DNA from: an uncultured Pelagibacteraceae bacterium | Lineage (GTDB): Bacteria > Pseudomonadota > Alphaproteobacteria > Pelagibacterales > Pelagibacteraceae | Direction of reading: 5' to 3' | NCBI GenBank assembly: GCA_902598485.1 | Contig: CACKBU010000001.1 | Coordinates: forward strand, 1 to 64,000 | DNA length: 64,000 bases | In this document: positions 18,699-28,270 of the stretch, one piece after another | Layout of the letters: each line of letters begins with the position of its first letter | Position numbering within the stretch: position 1 is the stretch's first letter | Program-made: the position numbers and the translations under genes | The notes under the pieces: generated by a model | Databases searched by the model: none | Told to the model about the DNA's origin: nothing | Seen by the model: only the letters and a program-made list of their open reading frames with translations

Positions 18699-19457
18699 CT
18701 ATTTTTTTTGATATTTTGTGAGTTTTCCAACTAATCCAAAATAAATTTTACTTGGTAAAAAACTAAGCAGCTTTAATGTTATTGTAAGTGATTTTGGAAA
18801 ATGTATTTCAAATGTATTTTTGTTTACTAAACCTTCAAAAATTTGATCTGCTGCATACTCGGGTGTTTTTAAAAAAGGCATTTTAAAATCATTTTTATCT
18901 GTCATTGGAGTTTTAATAAAACCAGGAGACACTAAACAAACACGTACATTGTGTCTTTTAAAATCAAAGTACAAACTTTCAGCTAAGTTATTTAATGCTG
19001 ACTTTGATGGTCCATATCCAGTTGAATTAGGTAATCCTCTATATCCCGCAATTGATGACACAATAGTTATTATTCCTTTTTTTTTATCTCTAAAGTACCG
19101 TTCAACAGCTTTAATACAATTAACTGTTCCAAAAAAATTTACCTTAAATACTTCTTCCATTTGCTCGACATCTATTTCTTTCTCTTTTTTTGGATCCCAT
19201 GTTCCTGTTGAAAAAAAACAAATATCTATATTTTCAAATTTGTTTTTAATTTCATTAAATACTTCTTTACACTTTTCTTTGTCAGTCACATCTAAAGGAA
19301 AACCTGAAATATTTTCATAAGAATTTGAAAGCTCATTCAATAATTCAGCTCGTCTTGCAGATATAGCAACGTTCCATCCCATGGCTGCAAACTTAATTGC
19401 TAAAGCTTTACCAATGCCAGTACTTCCTCCAGTAATCCAAATAGTTTTTTTACTCAT
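18699..19457 (-). CDS. Short-chain dehydrogenase/reductase
   Basis: 252 residues. Rossmann glycine motif TGGSTGIGKA, a basic SARR stretch suggesting NADP preference, the NNFG-type region, catalytic Ser in IVSSIAGY and Tyr-Lys in YGPSKSA. It sits inside the lipid cluster but on the opposite strand, ending one base after the DUF3833 gene. SDRs of this type accompany CFA/DUF3833 clusters elsewhere, so a role in the same lipid or stress pathway is plausible but unproved. Its start is only 8 bases from the divergent TspO start. Confidence 0.88.
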   Translation of the reverse strand: MSKKTIWITGGSTGIGKALAIKFAAMGWNVAISARRAELLNELSNSYENISGFPLDVTDKEKCKEVFNEIKNKFENIDICFFSTGTWDPKKEKEIDVEQMEEVFKVNFFGTVNCIKAVERYFRDKKKGIITIVSSIAGYRGLPNSTGYGPSKSALNNLAESLYFDFKRHNVRVCLVSPGFIKTPMTDKNDFKMPFLKTPEYAADQIFEGLVNKNTFEIHFPKSLTITLKLLSFLPSKIYFGLVGKLTKYQKK

Positions 19458-19465
19458 TTTTTGTT

Positions 19466-19948
19466 ATGTATATATTTAATATGCTTAAAAACAAATTTTT
19501 AACATTTCTGTTGTTTCTTGCTATTACATTCTCTGCCTCATTCATTGGAGGTTTGTCTACAATTACATTTAAAGAACCTTGGTACTCACTATTAAATAAA
19601 CCAACTTTTAATCCTCCAGATTGGATATTTGGTCCTGTCTGGACATCTCTTTATTTAATGATGACTTTCTCTATATGGCTTTATTGGCATACTAAAAATA
19701 GAGATATGAATACTGTTTATATTTACTTCATTCATTTAATTTTCAATACAACTTGGAGTGTAGTTTTTTTTGTTTTTCACAATATGGTCTTGGCTTTATT
19801 AGTTTTAATCATTCTAATAGCATTGATAATTAACTTAATTTTAAGGTTTAAACGCGTCAAGATGTTGAGCGCCTACTTAATGATTCCATATTTACTTTGG
19901 TGTAGCTTTGCACTAATTCTGAATACAAGCTTAATTATTTTAAATTAG
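19466..19948 (+). CDS. tspO: TspO/MBR family tryptophan-rich sensory protein
   Basis: 160 residues, five membrane spans. Signature residues: FNPPDWIFGPVWTSLYLMM in the first loop and helix 2, and WSVVFFVFHN in helix 3. TspO binds porphyrins and responds to oxygen or light stress in alphaproteobacteria, which matches the lipid-protection genes before it. An in-frame ATG at 19481 (MLKNKFL) is an equally reasonable start; neither has an SD sequence. The divergent SDR start is 8 bases (or 23 for the later ATG) away. Confidence 0.9.
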   Translation: MYIFNMLKNKFLTFLLFLAITFSASFIGGLSTITFKEPWYSLLNKPTFNPPDWIFGPVWTSLYLMMTFSIWLYWHTKNRDMNTVYIYFIHLIFNTTWSVVFFVFHNMVLALLVLIILIALIINLILRFKRVKMLSAYLMIPYLLWCSFALILNTSLIILN

Positions 19949-19950
19949 AT

Positions 19951-21054
19951 ATGGATGATGTTGTAGTAATTGGTGGTGGAATAATAGGGGCGGCGACTGC
20001 TTATTTTTTATCCAAAGAAGGTAGAAAAGTAAAAGTCATTGAAAGAGATCCTACTTATAAAACAGCTTCATTCCCATTATCTCTAGGAGGTTTTAGAAGA
20101 CAATTTTTCCAAAAAGAAAATATTTTATTAGGAAAATTTGCAAGAGAATTTATTTTTCAAATACCAGAATTATTAAAAACAGAAAAAAATCCTAATCCAA
20201 CAGCTAGTATGGTAACCAATGGATATCTTTTAATGTTTGGCCCTGAACATGCTGAAGAGCAATATAAAGCATTAGAAAACCATAAAGATTGTGATGCAGG
20301 AACAAAAAATATTAAAGGCTCAGAGTTATCAAAAGTTTTTCCTTATGTTAATAGTGAGGGAATTGAAACAGCAACCTATACAGATAACCAAAGCGAAGGA
20401 TGGATTGATCCATTTATGTTTCATAGCGCTCTTAAAAGCAAAGCAATAGAGCTTGGAGCAGAATTTATTAAGGGTGAAGTAAAAAGTATTTCTGAAATAA
20501 ATGCCAAAACAATTGTTTCTGCGGCTGGTTGTTGGACAAAAGAATTGTTAGAGGATATTCCTGTTGTTCCTCAAAAGCATACCGTGTTTAGAGTAAAATG
20601 CCCAACATATATAAAAGAGATGCCACTAAGTGGAGATTTAACAACGGGTGTTTATTGGAGACCAGAAGGAGGAGAATATTTAGCAGGCTCACCTATTTCT
20701 GTATTCGACGCAGAAGATTTAGAACCAGCCTGGAATGACTTTGAAGAATTAGTCTGGCCAGCTCTAGCTAAACGAATACCTGCTTTTGAGGAATTAAAGT
20801 TAACTGGTGGATGGGCAGGTTACTATGATTGTAATAGATTAGATAATAATGCAGTAGTTGGTAAACATCCAAAATATGAGAATGTATACATGGCATCTGG
20901 GTTTACCGGACGAGGCTTAATGCAGGCACCAGGTATCGGTAGGGCCTTAACCGAATTAATCACAACAGGATCATACCAAACAATTGATATAAGTGATTTT
21001 GCAGTTGAAAGAGTTTTGGGTAAATCAGCTAGGCCAGAGCCTTACGTTTTATAA
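19951..21054 (+). CDS. FAD-dependent oxidoreductase, DAO family (sarcosine/glycine-oxidase-like)
   Basis: 367 residues. N-terminal dinucleotide motif VVVIGGGIIGAATAYFLSK, then SLGGFRRQF, and the C-terminal FTGRGLMQAPGIGRALTEL characteristic of the D-amino-acid-oxidase/glycine-oxidase fold. Closest in pattern to sarcosine dehydrogenase-like or FOXRED1-like proteins. Enzymes of this group oxidise secondary or tertiary amines such as sarcosine, releasing glycine and formaldehyde. Location between gcv and formate dehydrogenase, with creatinase 10 kb on, makes an N-methyl-amine substrate attractive, but this is inference. Starts 2 bases after tspO. Confidence 0.85.
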   Translation: MDDVVVIGGGIIGAATAYFLSKEGRKVKVIERDPTYKTASFPLSLGGFRRQFFQKENILLGKFAREFIFQIPELLKTEKNPNPTASMVTNGYLLMFGPEHAEEQYKALENHKDCDAGTKNIKGSELSKVFPYVNSEGIETATYTDNQSEGWIDPFMFHSALKSKAIELGAEFIKGEVKSISEINAKTIVSAAGCWTKELLEDIPVVPQKHTVFRVKCPTYIKEMPLSGDLTTGVYWRPEGGEYLAGSPISVFDAEDLEPAWNDFEELVWPALAKRIPAFEELKLTGGWAGYYDCNRLDNNAVVGKHPKYENVYMASGFTGRGLMQAPGIGRALTELITTGSYQTIDISDFAVERVLGKSARPEPYVL

Positions 21055-21056
21055 TT

Positions 21057-22502
21057 TCAAGTTCCACAAAAAGTTTGATATTTTTCATTGTTTGATGGAG
21101 CAGGCGTTTGATATTCCTCAATATTATTTTGATTGTCGTAAGGATTTTTTAAAATAGCTAATAATTTTTTCATTTTATCTAAACTTCCTTTGTCTGCTTC
21201 AGCTAAGGCTTCCTCTACTTTATGATTTCTAGGAATAACAATTGGATTATTTGATTTCATAAGTTTGATTTGTTTTTCCTTAGTTGAATTATTTAACTCA
21301 GATCTTTTTTTCCATTCATTTTTCCAATTGATAAATTCGACATTTTTGTAAACTTCATCAGAATTAATACCCATTAAATGACAAAAAGTATTTGTGTAAT
21401 CTGCTTTATTTTTTTCCATCCAATTAAACAAATCATTAATTAATTTTTTATCATTTTTTTCCTCACCAAATAGACCAAGCTTATCTCTGATCATATTTAA
21501 CCACTTATCCTCATAAATATTTTGGAAATTATCTATTAAATCTGTAGCTAATTTGATTGCAGTATCTTCATTTTTATCAATTAGAGGGATTAAACATTCT
21601 GCAAATCTTGCTAAATTCCACTTTGTAATTGGTGGTTGATTAGAAAAGGCATATCTTCCAAATTTATCTATTGAGCTAAAGACAGTTTTTGGATCATAAT
21701 GATCCATAAATGCACAAGGACCATAATCAATGGTTTCACCTGAAATTGCCATGTTGTCAGTATTCATAACCCCATGAATAAATCCAACCCTCATCCAATT
21801 GATTACTAGCTGGCATTGTTTTTCCATTACAAGATTTAACAAGTCTAATCCTTTTGAATATGATGTTTTAATTTCTGGATAATGTCTGTTTATTGTGTAG
21901 TCGACTAAAGTATTTAAATTTTCAATGTTTTGAGTTGCAGCAATATATTGAAATGTTCCGACTCGAAGATGACTTGATGCAACTCTTGTTAATATAGCAC
22001 CCTGTAAAAGATTTTCTCTTACAACTTTTTCTCCTGTTTTTACAACAGCAAGGCTTCTCGTAGTTGGAATATTTAATGAATGTATCGCTTCACTGATAAT
22101 GTATTCTCTAAGCATAGGTCCTAGTGCTGCTCTTCCATCACCCCCTCTAGAAAAAGAAGTTCTTCCCGAACCTTTAAACTGAATGTCAAAACGATTATCA
22201 TTGTTTACTAAATGCTCACCCAATAAAACTGCTCTACCATCTCCTAACATAGTAAAGTGTCCGAATTGATGACCCGCATATGCTTGTGCAATGGTATTAG
22301 TTTCTTCCGGTATAGAGTTTCCAGAAAATATTTCTGCTAATTTTTTTTTGTCAGTTTTTGAAAAATCTAAATTTAAAGTAGATGCTAGTTCCTCATTTAA
22401 AATTACTAATTCAGGATCATGAACAGGAGTTGGTTTAATATTTTCTTTAAAAGTATCTGATAACTTTGAATAAGTATTATCAAAATGCCAACCAATGGTC
22501 AT
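21057..22502 (-). CDS. selO: Protein adenylyltransferase SelO (YdiU/UPF0061 family)
   Basis: 481 residues. Pseudokinase that transfers AMP to protein hydroxyl groups, linked to redox control. Visible landmarks: YAGHQFGHFTMLGDGRAVLLGE, KGSGRTSFSRGGDGRAALGP, REYIISEAIHSLNIPTTRSL, HGVMNTDNMAISG with the catalytic region, IDYGPCAFMDHY, and a C-terminal Cys (FCGT) at the place where eukaryotic homologues have selenocysteine. Full length. It starts 5 bases after the formate dehydrogenase alpha gene ends, so it may be the last gene of that operon. Confidence 0.95.
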   Translation of the reverse strand: MTIGWHFDNTYSKLSDTFKENIKPTPVHDPELVILNEELASTLNLDFSKTDKKKLAEIFSGNSIPEETNTIAQAYAGHQFGHFTMLGDGRAVLLGEHLVNNDNRFDIQFKGSGRTSFSRGGDGRAALGPMLREYIISEAIHSLNIPTTRSLAVVKTGEKVVRENLLQGAILTRVASSHLRVGTFQYIAATQNIENLNTLVDYTINRHYPEIKTSYSKGLDLLNLVMEKQCQLVINWMRVGFIHGVMNTDNMAISGETIDYGPCAFMDHYDPKTVFSSIDKFGRYAFSNQPPITKWNLARFAECLIPLIDKNEDTAIKLATDLIDNFQNIYEDKWLNMIRDKLGLFGEEKNDKKLINDLFNWMEKNKADYTNTFCHLMGINSDEVYKNVEFINWKNEWKKRSELNNSTKEKQIKLMKSNNPIVIPRNHKVEEALAEADKGSLDKMKKLLAILKNPYDNQNNIEEYQTPAPSNNEKYQTFCGT

Positions 22503-22507
22503 TTTAA

Positions 22508-25276
22508 TTAACTAACTTCAGCTTGATTTTCTTTTGGTTTAACTTCTGTTTTAAATTGATTAGAGATTTTTTGTACTTCAACAGAAGATACTTTGTATTC
22601 AGCACACATTGTTTCTTCATCTTTACCATGACCTGTAACCATATTAACCATATGTTCTGGGAAATGGAACGTAGTAAACACAATTCCTTCTTTAACTTTG
22701 TCTGTAACCTCAACTTTAAGTGCAACCTCGCCTCTACCTGAATAAAGTCTTCCAATATCACCAGTGTTTAAATCTCTATGAGCCGCATCTTTAGGATGAA
22801 TTAATAAAACATCTTCATCAACAATATTTATATTTTTTGTTCTTCTAGTCATTGTTGCTGCGTTGTAATGTTGTAAAACCCTACTTGTTGTTAAAATTAA
22901 AGGATAGTCTTTTTGATTAGCTTCTATTTCTGATGATTCTTTCCAATCAAAGTTTTTTAGTCTGCCTTTACCTAATTTAAATGTTTCTGCATGTAAAATT
23001 TTTGTATCAGTTCCATCTTCTTGAACTGGCCATTGTAATCCAAATTTTCCAAGTCTCTCTCTAGTAACACCCTTAAAGAAAGGAACGATATCAGCAATTT
23101 CTGCTAGAACTTGATCTGCATCATAAGTTGGCTGATCAAATCCTAATTTCTGCATCATCTCAGTTACAATTAATCCATCAGGTTTAGTACCTGGTAGAGG
23201 AGGCACAGCTCTGTTAACTCTTTGAATTCTTCGCTCAGTGTTTGTAAAAGTTCCATCTTTTTCTAAGAAAGTAGTACCTGGCAGAACAACAGTTGCTAAT
23301 TTTGCTGTTTCACTCATAAATATTTCTTGAACAACTAAAAGTTCTAAAGAATTCATAGCTTCAATTACATGAGCACTATTAGGATCTGTTTGAACAATAT
23401 CTTCTCCAATGATCCATAAACCTTTTAATTCCTTGTTTATTGCAGCTTCAAACATTTGAGGAATTTTTAATCCTGGCTTAGTTGGGTGAGTTACTCCATA
23501 TTTTTCAGTATAGAATTCTTGATGCTTTTCATCAGCTACAGGGAAATATCCAGCTCCTTGGTGTGGTTGACATCCCATATCTGCTGCACCTTGAACATTA
23601 TTTTGACCTCTTAAAGGATTAACCCCAACACCTTTTCGTCCAATGTTTCCAGTAATCATTGCTAGATCTGCAATTAACATTACTGTTTTAGATCCCTGTT
23701 CGTGTTCAGTAACTCCTAAACCATGGAACTCCATTGAATTTCTTGCAGTAGCATATGCAATTGCTGCTTCTTTAACTAATTGCTTATCTACACCAGCTAC
23801 TTTTGCTAAATGATCAACATCTTGTCTTTCAATTTCTTTTAAGAAATTATCAAAACCTTCAGTTCTATCTCTAACAAAATCTGCATTATAAAGTTTTGAT
23901 TTAATAATAAAGTGCAACATCATATTTAGAACTGCAACATTAGTTCCTGGTCTTAGTTTAATATGATAATCAGCAAGTTTAGCTAGTTCAGTTGTAACTG
24001 GATCAAGTACAATTAATTTTTTACCTTTCATGACTTGCTGTTTTATTTTTGCGCCTGTAACAGGATGAGCATTTGTTGGATTAGCTCCAATTACCAAAAA
24101 TAAATCTGCATGATAAATATCTTCCGTAGAGTTAGTTGCTGCTCCAGTCCCAAAAGTTTGTTGCATTCCCCAAGCTGTTGGTGAATGACAAATTCTTGCA
24201 CAACAGTCTACACTATTTGTTCCAACTGCAGCTCTAATCATCTTTTGGAAAACATAATTTTCTTCATTCGTACATCTTGCAGAAGAAATTCCTGCAAAGG
24301 CATCTGGACCGTTATCTTTTGTAATTCTGTTCATTTCTTTTTTAATAAAATCATAAGCTTCATCCCACGAAGCTTCTTCAAACTTTCCATTTCTTTTAAT
24401 TAAAGGTGTTTTTAATCTGTCTGGATGATCATAAAAACTAAATGCATATCTTCCTTTAATACACGTATGTCCAGCATTTACCTCTGTTTGTTTTGGAGTA
24501 TCTATTGCAACAACTTTATCATCTTTTATTGATGCTTCTAAATTACATCCAACACCACAGTATGAACAAGTTGTTCTAACTTTTTTATCTACAGCTGCAG
24601 ATTTAGACCGAAAAACATCTGAAATAGCATCTGTTGGACATGTATGTGCACATGCTCCACAAGATACACATGAACTATCTCCAAACATCATATCATTATC
24701 AGTTGTTATTCTAGATTCAAAACCTCTTCCGCTCATTGTAAGTACAAATGAACCTTGAATTTCATCACAGGCCCTGACACATCTTCCACAATTAATACAA
24801 TTGTCTAAGTTCATTCTCATGTAATCGTGAGAAGTATCTCTTGGTATACCTTTGTGTTGTTTAGGACTGTTGTATCTGTGATCAGCAACCCCTAAATCGT
24901 TTGCTACTGTTTGTAATTCACAATTATTGTTTACCTCACAAGTATCACATTCCATTGGATGGTCAGTTAAAACTAATTCAACAATATTTTTTCTTAGACT
25001 TGTTAAAGCTTCATTTGAAGTAAAGATATGTTGGTTTTCAGCAACTGGAGTATGACAAGATGCAACCACTCTTGTTGGACCATCTTTTTCTAAAGCAACT
25101 TCTACAGAGCAAACTCTGCAAGCACCATAAGGAGCAAGGTTTGGATCATCACATAAAGTAGGCACTTTTTTTTCACCCACATAGCTTTTTACAAATTTTA
25201 AAATAGATGTGTGTTTAGGACCAATTTCGTATGGTTTTCCATCAATATAAGCAATTTTTCTTTTTTCTGAGCTCAT
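22508..25276 (-). CDS. fdsA: NAD-dependent formate dehydrogenase, catalytic alpha subunit
   Basis: 922 residues. Molybdopterin enzyme oxidising formate to CO2. N-terminus holds a [2Fe-2S] ferredoxin domain (APYGACRVCSVE), the His-Cys3 type cluster (HPMECDTCEVNNNCELQ), two [4Fe-4S] sites (CINCGRCVRACD and CVSCGACAHTCPTDA), a further cluster in CSYCGVGCNLEA, then the molybdopterin domains. The Mo ligand is Cys, in DCCARICHSPTAWG; no in-frame TGA, so no selenocysteine. Coupled to the beta gene by a one-base overlap. Downstream fdhD, mobA and moeA supply the cofactor. Confidence 0.96.
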   Translation of the reverse strand: MSSEKRKIAYIDGKPYEIGPKHTSILKFVKSYVGEKKVPTLCDDPNLAPYGACRVCSVEVALEKDGPTRVVASCHTPVAENQHIFTSNEALTSLRKNIVELVLTDHPMECDTCEVNNNCELQTVANDLGVADHRYNSPKQHKGIPRDTSHDYMRMNLDNCINCGRCVRACDEIQGSFVLTMSGRGFESRITTDNDMMFGDSSCVSCGACAHTCPTDAISDVFRSKSAAVDKKVRTTCSYCGVGCNLEASIKDDKVVAIDTPKQTEVNAGHTCIKGRYAFSFYDHPDRLKTPLIKRNGKFEEASWDEAYDFIKKEMNRITKDNGPDAFAGISSARCTNEENYVFQKMIRAAVGTNSVDCCARICHSPTAWGMQQTFGTGAATNSTEDIYHADLFLVIGANPTNAHPVTGAKIKQQVMKGKKLIVLDPVTTELAKLADYHIKLRPGTNVAVLNMMLHFIIKSKLYNADFVRDRTEGFDNFLKEIERQDVDHLAKVAGVDKQLVKEAAIAYATARNSMEFHGLGVTEHEQGSKTVMLIADLAMITGNIGRKGVGVNPLRGQNNVQGAADMGCQPHQGAGYFPVADEKHQEFYTEKYGVTHPTKPGLKIPQMFEAAINKELKGLWIIGEDIVQTDPNSAHVIEAMNSLELLVVQEIFMSETAKLATVVLPGTTFLEKDGTFTNTERRIQRVNRAVPPLPGTKPDGLIVTEMMQKLGFDQPTYDADQVLAEIADIVPFFKGVTRERLGKFGLQWPVQEDGTDTKILHAETFKLGKGRLKNFDWKESSEIEANQKDYPLILTTSRVLQHYNAATMTRRTKNINIVDEDVLLIHPKDAAHRDLNTGDIGRLYSGRGEVALKVEVTDKVKEGIVFTTFHFPEHMVNMVTGHGKDEETMCAEYKVSSVEVQKISNQFKTEVKPKENQAEVS

Positions 25277-26931
25277 TAATTATCTTTCACCATATCATTT
25301 TTCATTTCATCACCAAAGTATTTTAGAATGTTCTGAATTGGAGTTGGGATTGCTCCACAAAGAGCACATAAGCATCCTTTTTGCATGGTAACCAACAATT
25401 CTTCTAGTAATTTTAAAGGAATTTTAGCTGTTTTCTTCTTAGCTTGATCAAACATTTCCTTACCCCTGTAAGATCCAAGTCTTCCTGGGAAACATTTTCC
25501 ACATGATTCTTCTGCTGAGAATTCAAACAAGTGATGAATATATTCAGCCATTGGAAAATCTTTTGGAATACTAACTACACTTGCGTGACCTAACATAAAA
25601 CCTTTTGCAGTGAACTCTTGAAAATCTAAATTTAAATTTTCTATTTCACTTAAAGGAACAACACCACCTAATGGACCTCCTATTTGAAATGCTTTAACAG
25701 GTTCTTTGTATCCACCACCAATTTCATTAAATATTTTTTTCATTGGCGTACCCATATCAATTTCATAAACACCTGGGTTGTTAAAGAAACTATCTAAGCA
25801 AACTAATTTTGTTCCAGCTGATTTTTTATTTCCAACCGAAGAAAATTTTTCTGATCCATTTAATAAAATTCCAGTTGCAGCAGCCAATGTTTCAACATTA
25901 TTAACCACAGTTGGTTTTTTATATAAACCTTCTGTTACAGGAAATGGAGGTCTAACATCAACTTCTGCTCTTCTTCCTTCAATAGATGCAATCAAAGCTG
26001 TTTCTTCTCCACAAATATAAGCACCTTGACCAATACAAATTCCAAGATCAAAAGAAAAATCAGTTCCTAAAATATTTTCACCTAGTAAATTTAATTTTTT
26101 AAGTTCATTGATACAGCCATTAATTGCTTCAATAGATTTAGGATATTCACCTCTAATGTATAATACTCCTTCATTACTTCCTATCACATAACCACAAATC
26201 ACCATTCCAAAAATAACTTTTAAAGGTTGGTCCTCTAATAAGTATCTATCTGAGAAAGCACCAGAGTCGCCCTCATCTGCATTGCAGATAACATATTTTT
26301 TATCTCCTTTTGCTTTGCTACAGAAATCCCACTTCATTCCTGTTGGAAAACCTGCACCACCTCTTCCTGTTAAATTTGAATCTAATAATGATTTTACTAT
26401 TTCTTTTTTATCTGTTTTTAAAAATTTACTTAATTGCTTTTTGAATTGATCTGTTGAAGATAACTTGTCATCCATTAAAAAACTTGTTGTTGCATAACTT
26501 TTAGAGAAAAACTTATCTTGTTTAATTTCTTCACCTTTAATTATTTGGTCAATTTTTTCTATATCTTTACCAGCATAATTTTCTCCATCATAATGGAAAG
26601 CATGATTTTCATAACAATGACCTAAGCAGAACATTTCTCCAACTTTGTCATCACCTAGTTTTTCTTTTAATTTATCTTTTAATTTGTCTTGAGTGCCCGC
26701 ACACATGCATGCACTACCGTTACAAACAAAAGCTTTCTTTTCTCTATGAGAGGGTCTTAAAAACTCATAAAAGGATTCTGCACCATGGAGAGTTGAAACG
26801 CCTAGGTTATGTTTTTTGGCAATTTCTTTAATATCTTGTGGATTATCGCTTAAGGTATTTTCTGAGATTTGCTTAAATAGGTTATCTTTTAAGCCTATTC
26901 TGCCTGATAAATTACTTATATTTTTTGACAC
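25276..26931 (-). CDS. fdsB: Formate dehydrogenase beta subunit, fused gamma-beta (NuoE-NuoF-like)
   Basis: 551 residues, longer than a NuoF-type subunit alone. Residues 1-150 form a NuoE/FdsG-like thioredoxin fold with a [2Fe-2S] site: CNGSACMCAG and MFCLGHCYENH. The remainder is NuoF/FdsB-like, with GRGGAGFPTGMKW and CNADEGDSGAFSDRYLLE for FMN and NADH binding and ESCGKCFPGR followed by CLCALCG for the [4Fe-4S] cluster. So one chain probably replaces separate FdsG and FdsB. Passes electrons from the alpha subunit to NAD. No fdsD or fdsC gene is next to it. Confidence 0.94.
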   Translation of the reverse strand: MSKNISNLSGRIGLKDNLFKQISENTLSDNPQDIKEIAKKHNLGVSTLHGAESFYEFLRPSHREKKAFVCNGSACMCAGTQDKLKDKLKEKLGDDKVGEMFCLGHCYENHAFHYDGENYAGKDIEKIDQIIKGEEIKQDKFFSKSYATTSFLMDDKLSSTDQFKKQLSKFLKTDKKEIVKSLLDSNLTGRGGAGFPTGMKWDFCSKAKGDKKYVICNADEGDSGAFSDRYLLEDQPLKVIFGMVICGYVIGSNEGVLYIRGEYPKSIEAINGCINELKKLNLLGENILGTDFSFDLGICIGQGAYICGEETALIASIEGRRAEVDVRPPFPVTEGLYKKPTVVNNVETLAAATGILLNGSEKFSSVGNKKSAGTKLVCLDSFFNNPGVYEIDMGTPMKKIFNEIGGGYKEPVKAFQIGGPLGGVVPLSEIENLNLDFQEFTAKGFMLGHASVVSIPKDFPMAEYIHHLFEFSAEESCGKCFPGRLGSYRGKEMFDQAKKKTAKIPLKLLEELLVTMQKGCLCALCGAIPTPIQNILKYFGDEMKNDMVKDN

Positions 26932-26949
26932 AAATACCCTTTTATTAAT

Positions 26950-27789
26950 TTAGCCCACAATAACTTTTTTGTTATTTGTGTAAATATTAAAACTGTCCCT
27001 CTTTACGAAACCAACAAGGGTAATGTCAAATTTATTCGCTAAATCGATAGCAAGACTAGTTGGCGCACCAACGCCTATCATTATGCCTATATCTGTCATC
27101 AAAACCTTTTGAACCAATTCAAAATTTAGTCTACCTGAGCATGTTATAAATTGGTTTTTCGGATCAATTTGATTGTTCTTTAATGCACAACCAATAAGTT
27201 TATCAAGAGCATTATGTCTTCCTACATCCTCTCTGACGGCAACTAATTCTCCATTACTATTAAAAAGACCACTTGCATGAATTCCACCTGTTTTACTGAA
27301 TTCTGATTGGCCTTCTCTCAATATATCTGGTGATTTAACAATTACCTCTTTTTTGATTTTGGGTTCTGATGAATTTGTTTTATTTTTTTTAATTATTTCC
27401 AGAGCATCAAGAGAAGATTTTCCACACACACCACATGAGGAATTAGTTAAAAAGTCTCTTTTTATTTTTGCAATATTTATATTTTTAGAATTATTTAAAG
27501 TTGCTAATATTTTATTTTGAATATTGTATTGACCAACTTTATCTCCATAACTTTCTATTGAATCAATATCATCAATATTTGTTATAATTTGTTCATTATA
27601 TAAAAACCCTCTTACAAGATCCTCATCATCGCCAGGAGTTCTCATCGTTATAGATAAACTTTGATTTATCCATTTATCAGATTCTTTATATTTTAATGAA
27701 ATCTCCAATGGTTCTTCAATTGAAATTAAATCCTCTATATTTTCAAACTTATTAGATGAATATTTTAAAACTTTGTATTTAGAATTCAT
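26950..27789 (-). CDS. fdhD: Formate dehydrogenase accessory sulfurtransferase FdhD
   Basis: 279 residues. FdhD passes sulfur from a cysteine desulfurase to the Mo-bis-MGD cofactor, required for formate dehydrogenase activity. Seen: IEEPLEISL, MRTPGDDEDLVRGFLYNEQI, the Cys pair of SSCGVCGKSSLD that forms the sulfur relay, GGIHASGLF and REDVGRHNALDKLIG. First of the genes on this strand that lead into fdsBA, with an 18-base gap to fdsB. Confidence 0.95.
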   Translation of the reverse strand: MNSKYKVLKYSSNKFENIEDLISIEEPLEISLKYKESDKWINQSLSITMRTPGDDEDLVRGFLYNEQIITNIDDIDSIESYGDKVGQYNIQNKILATLNNSKNINIAKIKRDFLTNSSCGVCGKSSLDALEIIKKNKTNSSEPKIKKEVIVKSPDILREGQSEFSKTGGIHASGLFNSNGELVAVREDVGRHNALDKLIGCALKNNQIDPKNQFITCSGRLNFELVQKVLMTDIGIMIGVGAPTSLAIDLANKFDITLVGFVKRDSFNIYTNNKKVIVG

Positions 27790-27793
27790 AAAA

Positions 27794-28270
27794 TTATTTT
27801 AGTGGATAGTTCTTTTTTAATAAATATTTGTTAATTATAATTGCTAATAGCAATATAATTATACAACCAAAAATTATTGGATTAATTAAATAATCATAAG
27901 AGGCACTTCCAATAATAACTATAATTGGATTTCCACCAGCAGGTGGGTGAACAATATTAAATAAAATCATTAAAAAAACTCCAGCTCCAACAGCAATTGC
28001 AATGCTGATATAAATAGGGAGCGGCATATAGTTTACAAAAATTACTCCTACTAAAGCGGTTACCAAATGTCCAAAAAAAACATTCTTTGGTTGTGCAAAT
28101 GGGCTTTCAGGAAAACCAAATAGTAAAACCATTGAAGAACCAAAAGAGGCCGCAATAAAATATCCGAGCGTACTTTTATAAGTAAGGACTGTTAGCACAC
28201 CAATTGTAAATGCAGAAAAAAAACCTGCAATTAATGCTTTTTGCAACAAGGGTTTTGTAATTTTGATCAT
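27794..28270 (-). CDS. HPP family membrane protein
   Basis: 158 residues with four or five membrane spans. Name-giving motif HPPAGGNPI is present, as is FPESPFAQPKNVFFGHL, so the family call is firm. Some HPP proteins are linked to nitrite transport; here the gene lies between fdhD and an IscU-like scaffold in a formate dehydrogenase/molybdenum block, so an anion such as formate, nitrite or molybdate is conceivable but not shown. Begins one base after the upstream gene's stop and ends 4 bases before fdhD starts. Confidence 0.88.
   Translation of the reverse strand: MIKITKPLLQKALIAGFFSAFTIGVLTVLTYKSTLGYFIAASFGSSMVLLFGFPESPFAQPKNVFFGHLVTALVGVIFVNYMPLPIYISIAIAVGAGVFLMILFNIVHPPAGGNPIIVIIGSASYDYLINPIIFGCIIILLLAIIINKYLLKKNYPLK

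Noticed and set aside
22504-25276. Several open frames inside the formate dehydrogenase genes, on both strands
   Set aside because: They overlap a fully convincing gene in another frame, have no SD or recognisable protein, and are normal shadows in a long AT-rich gene.
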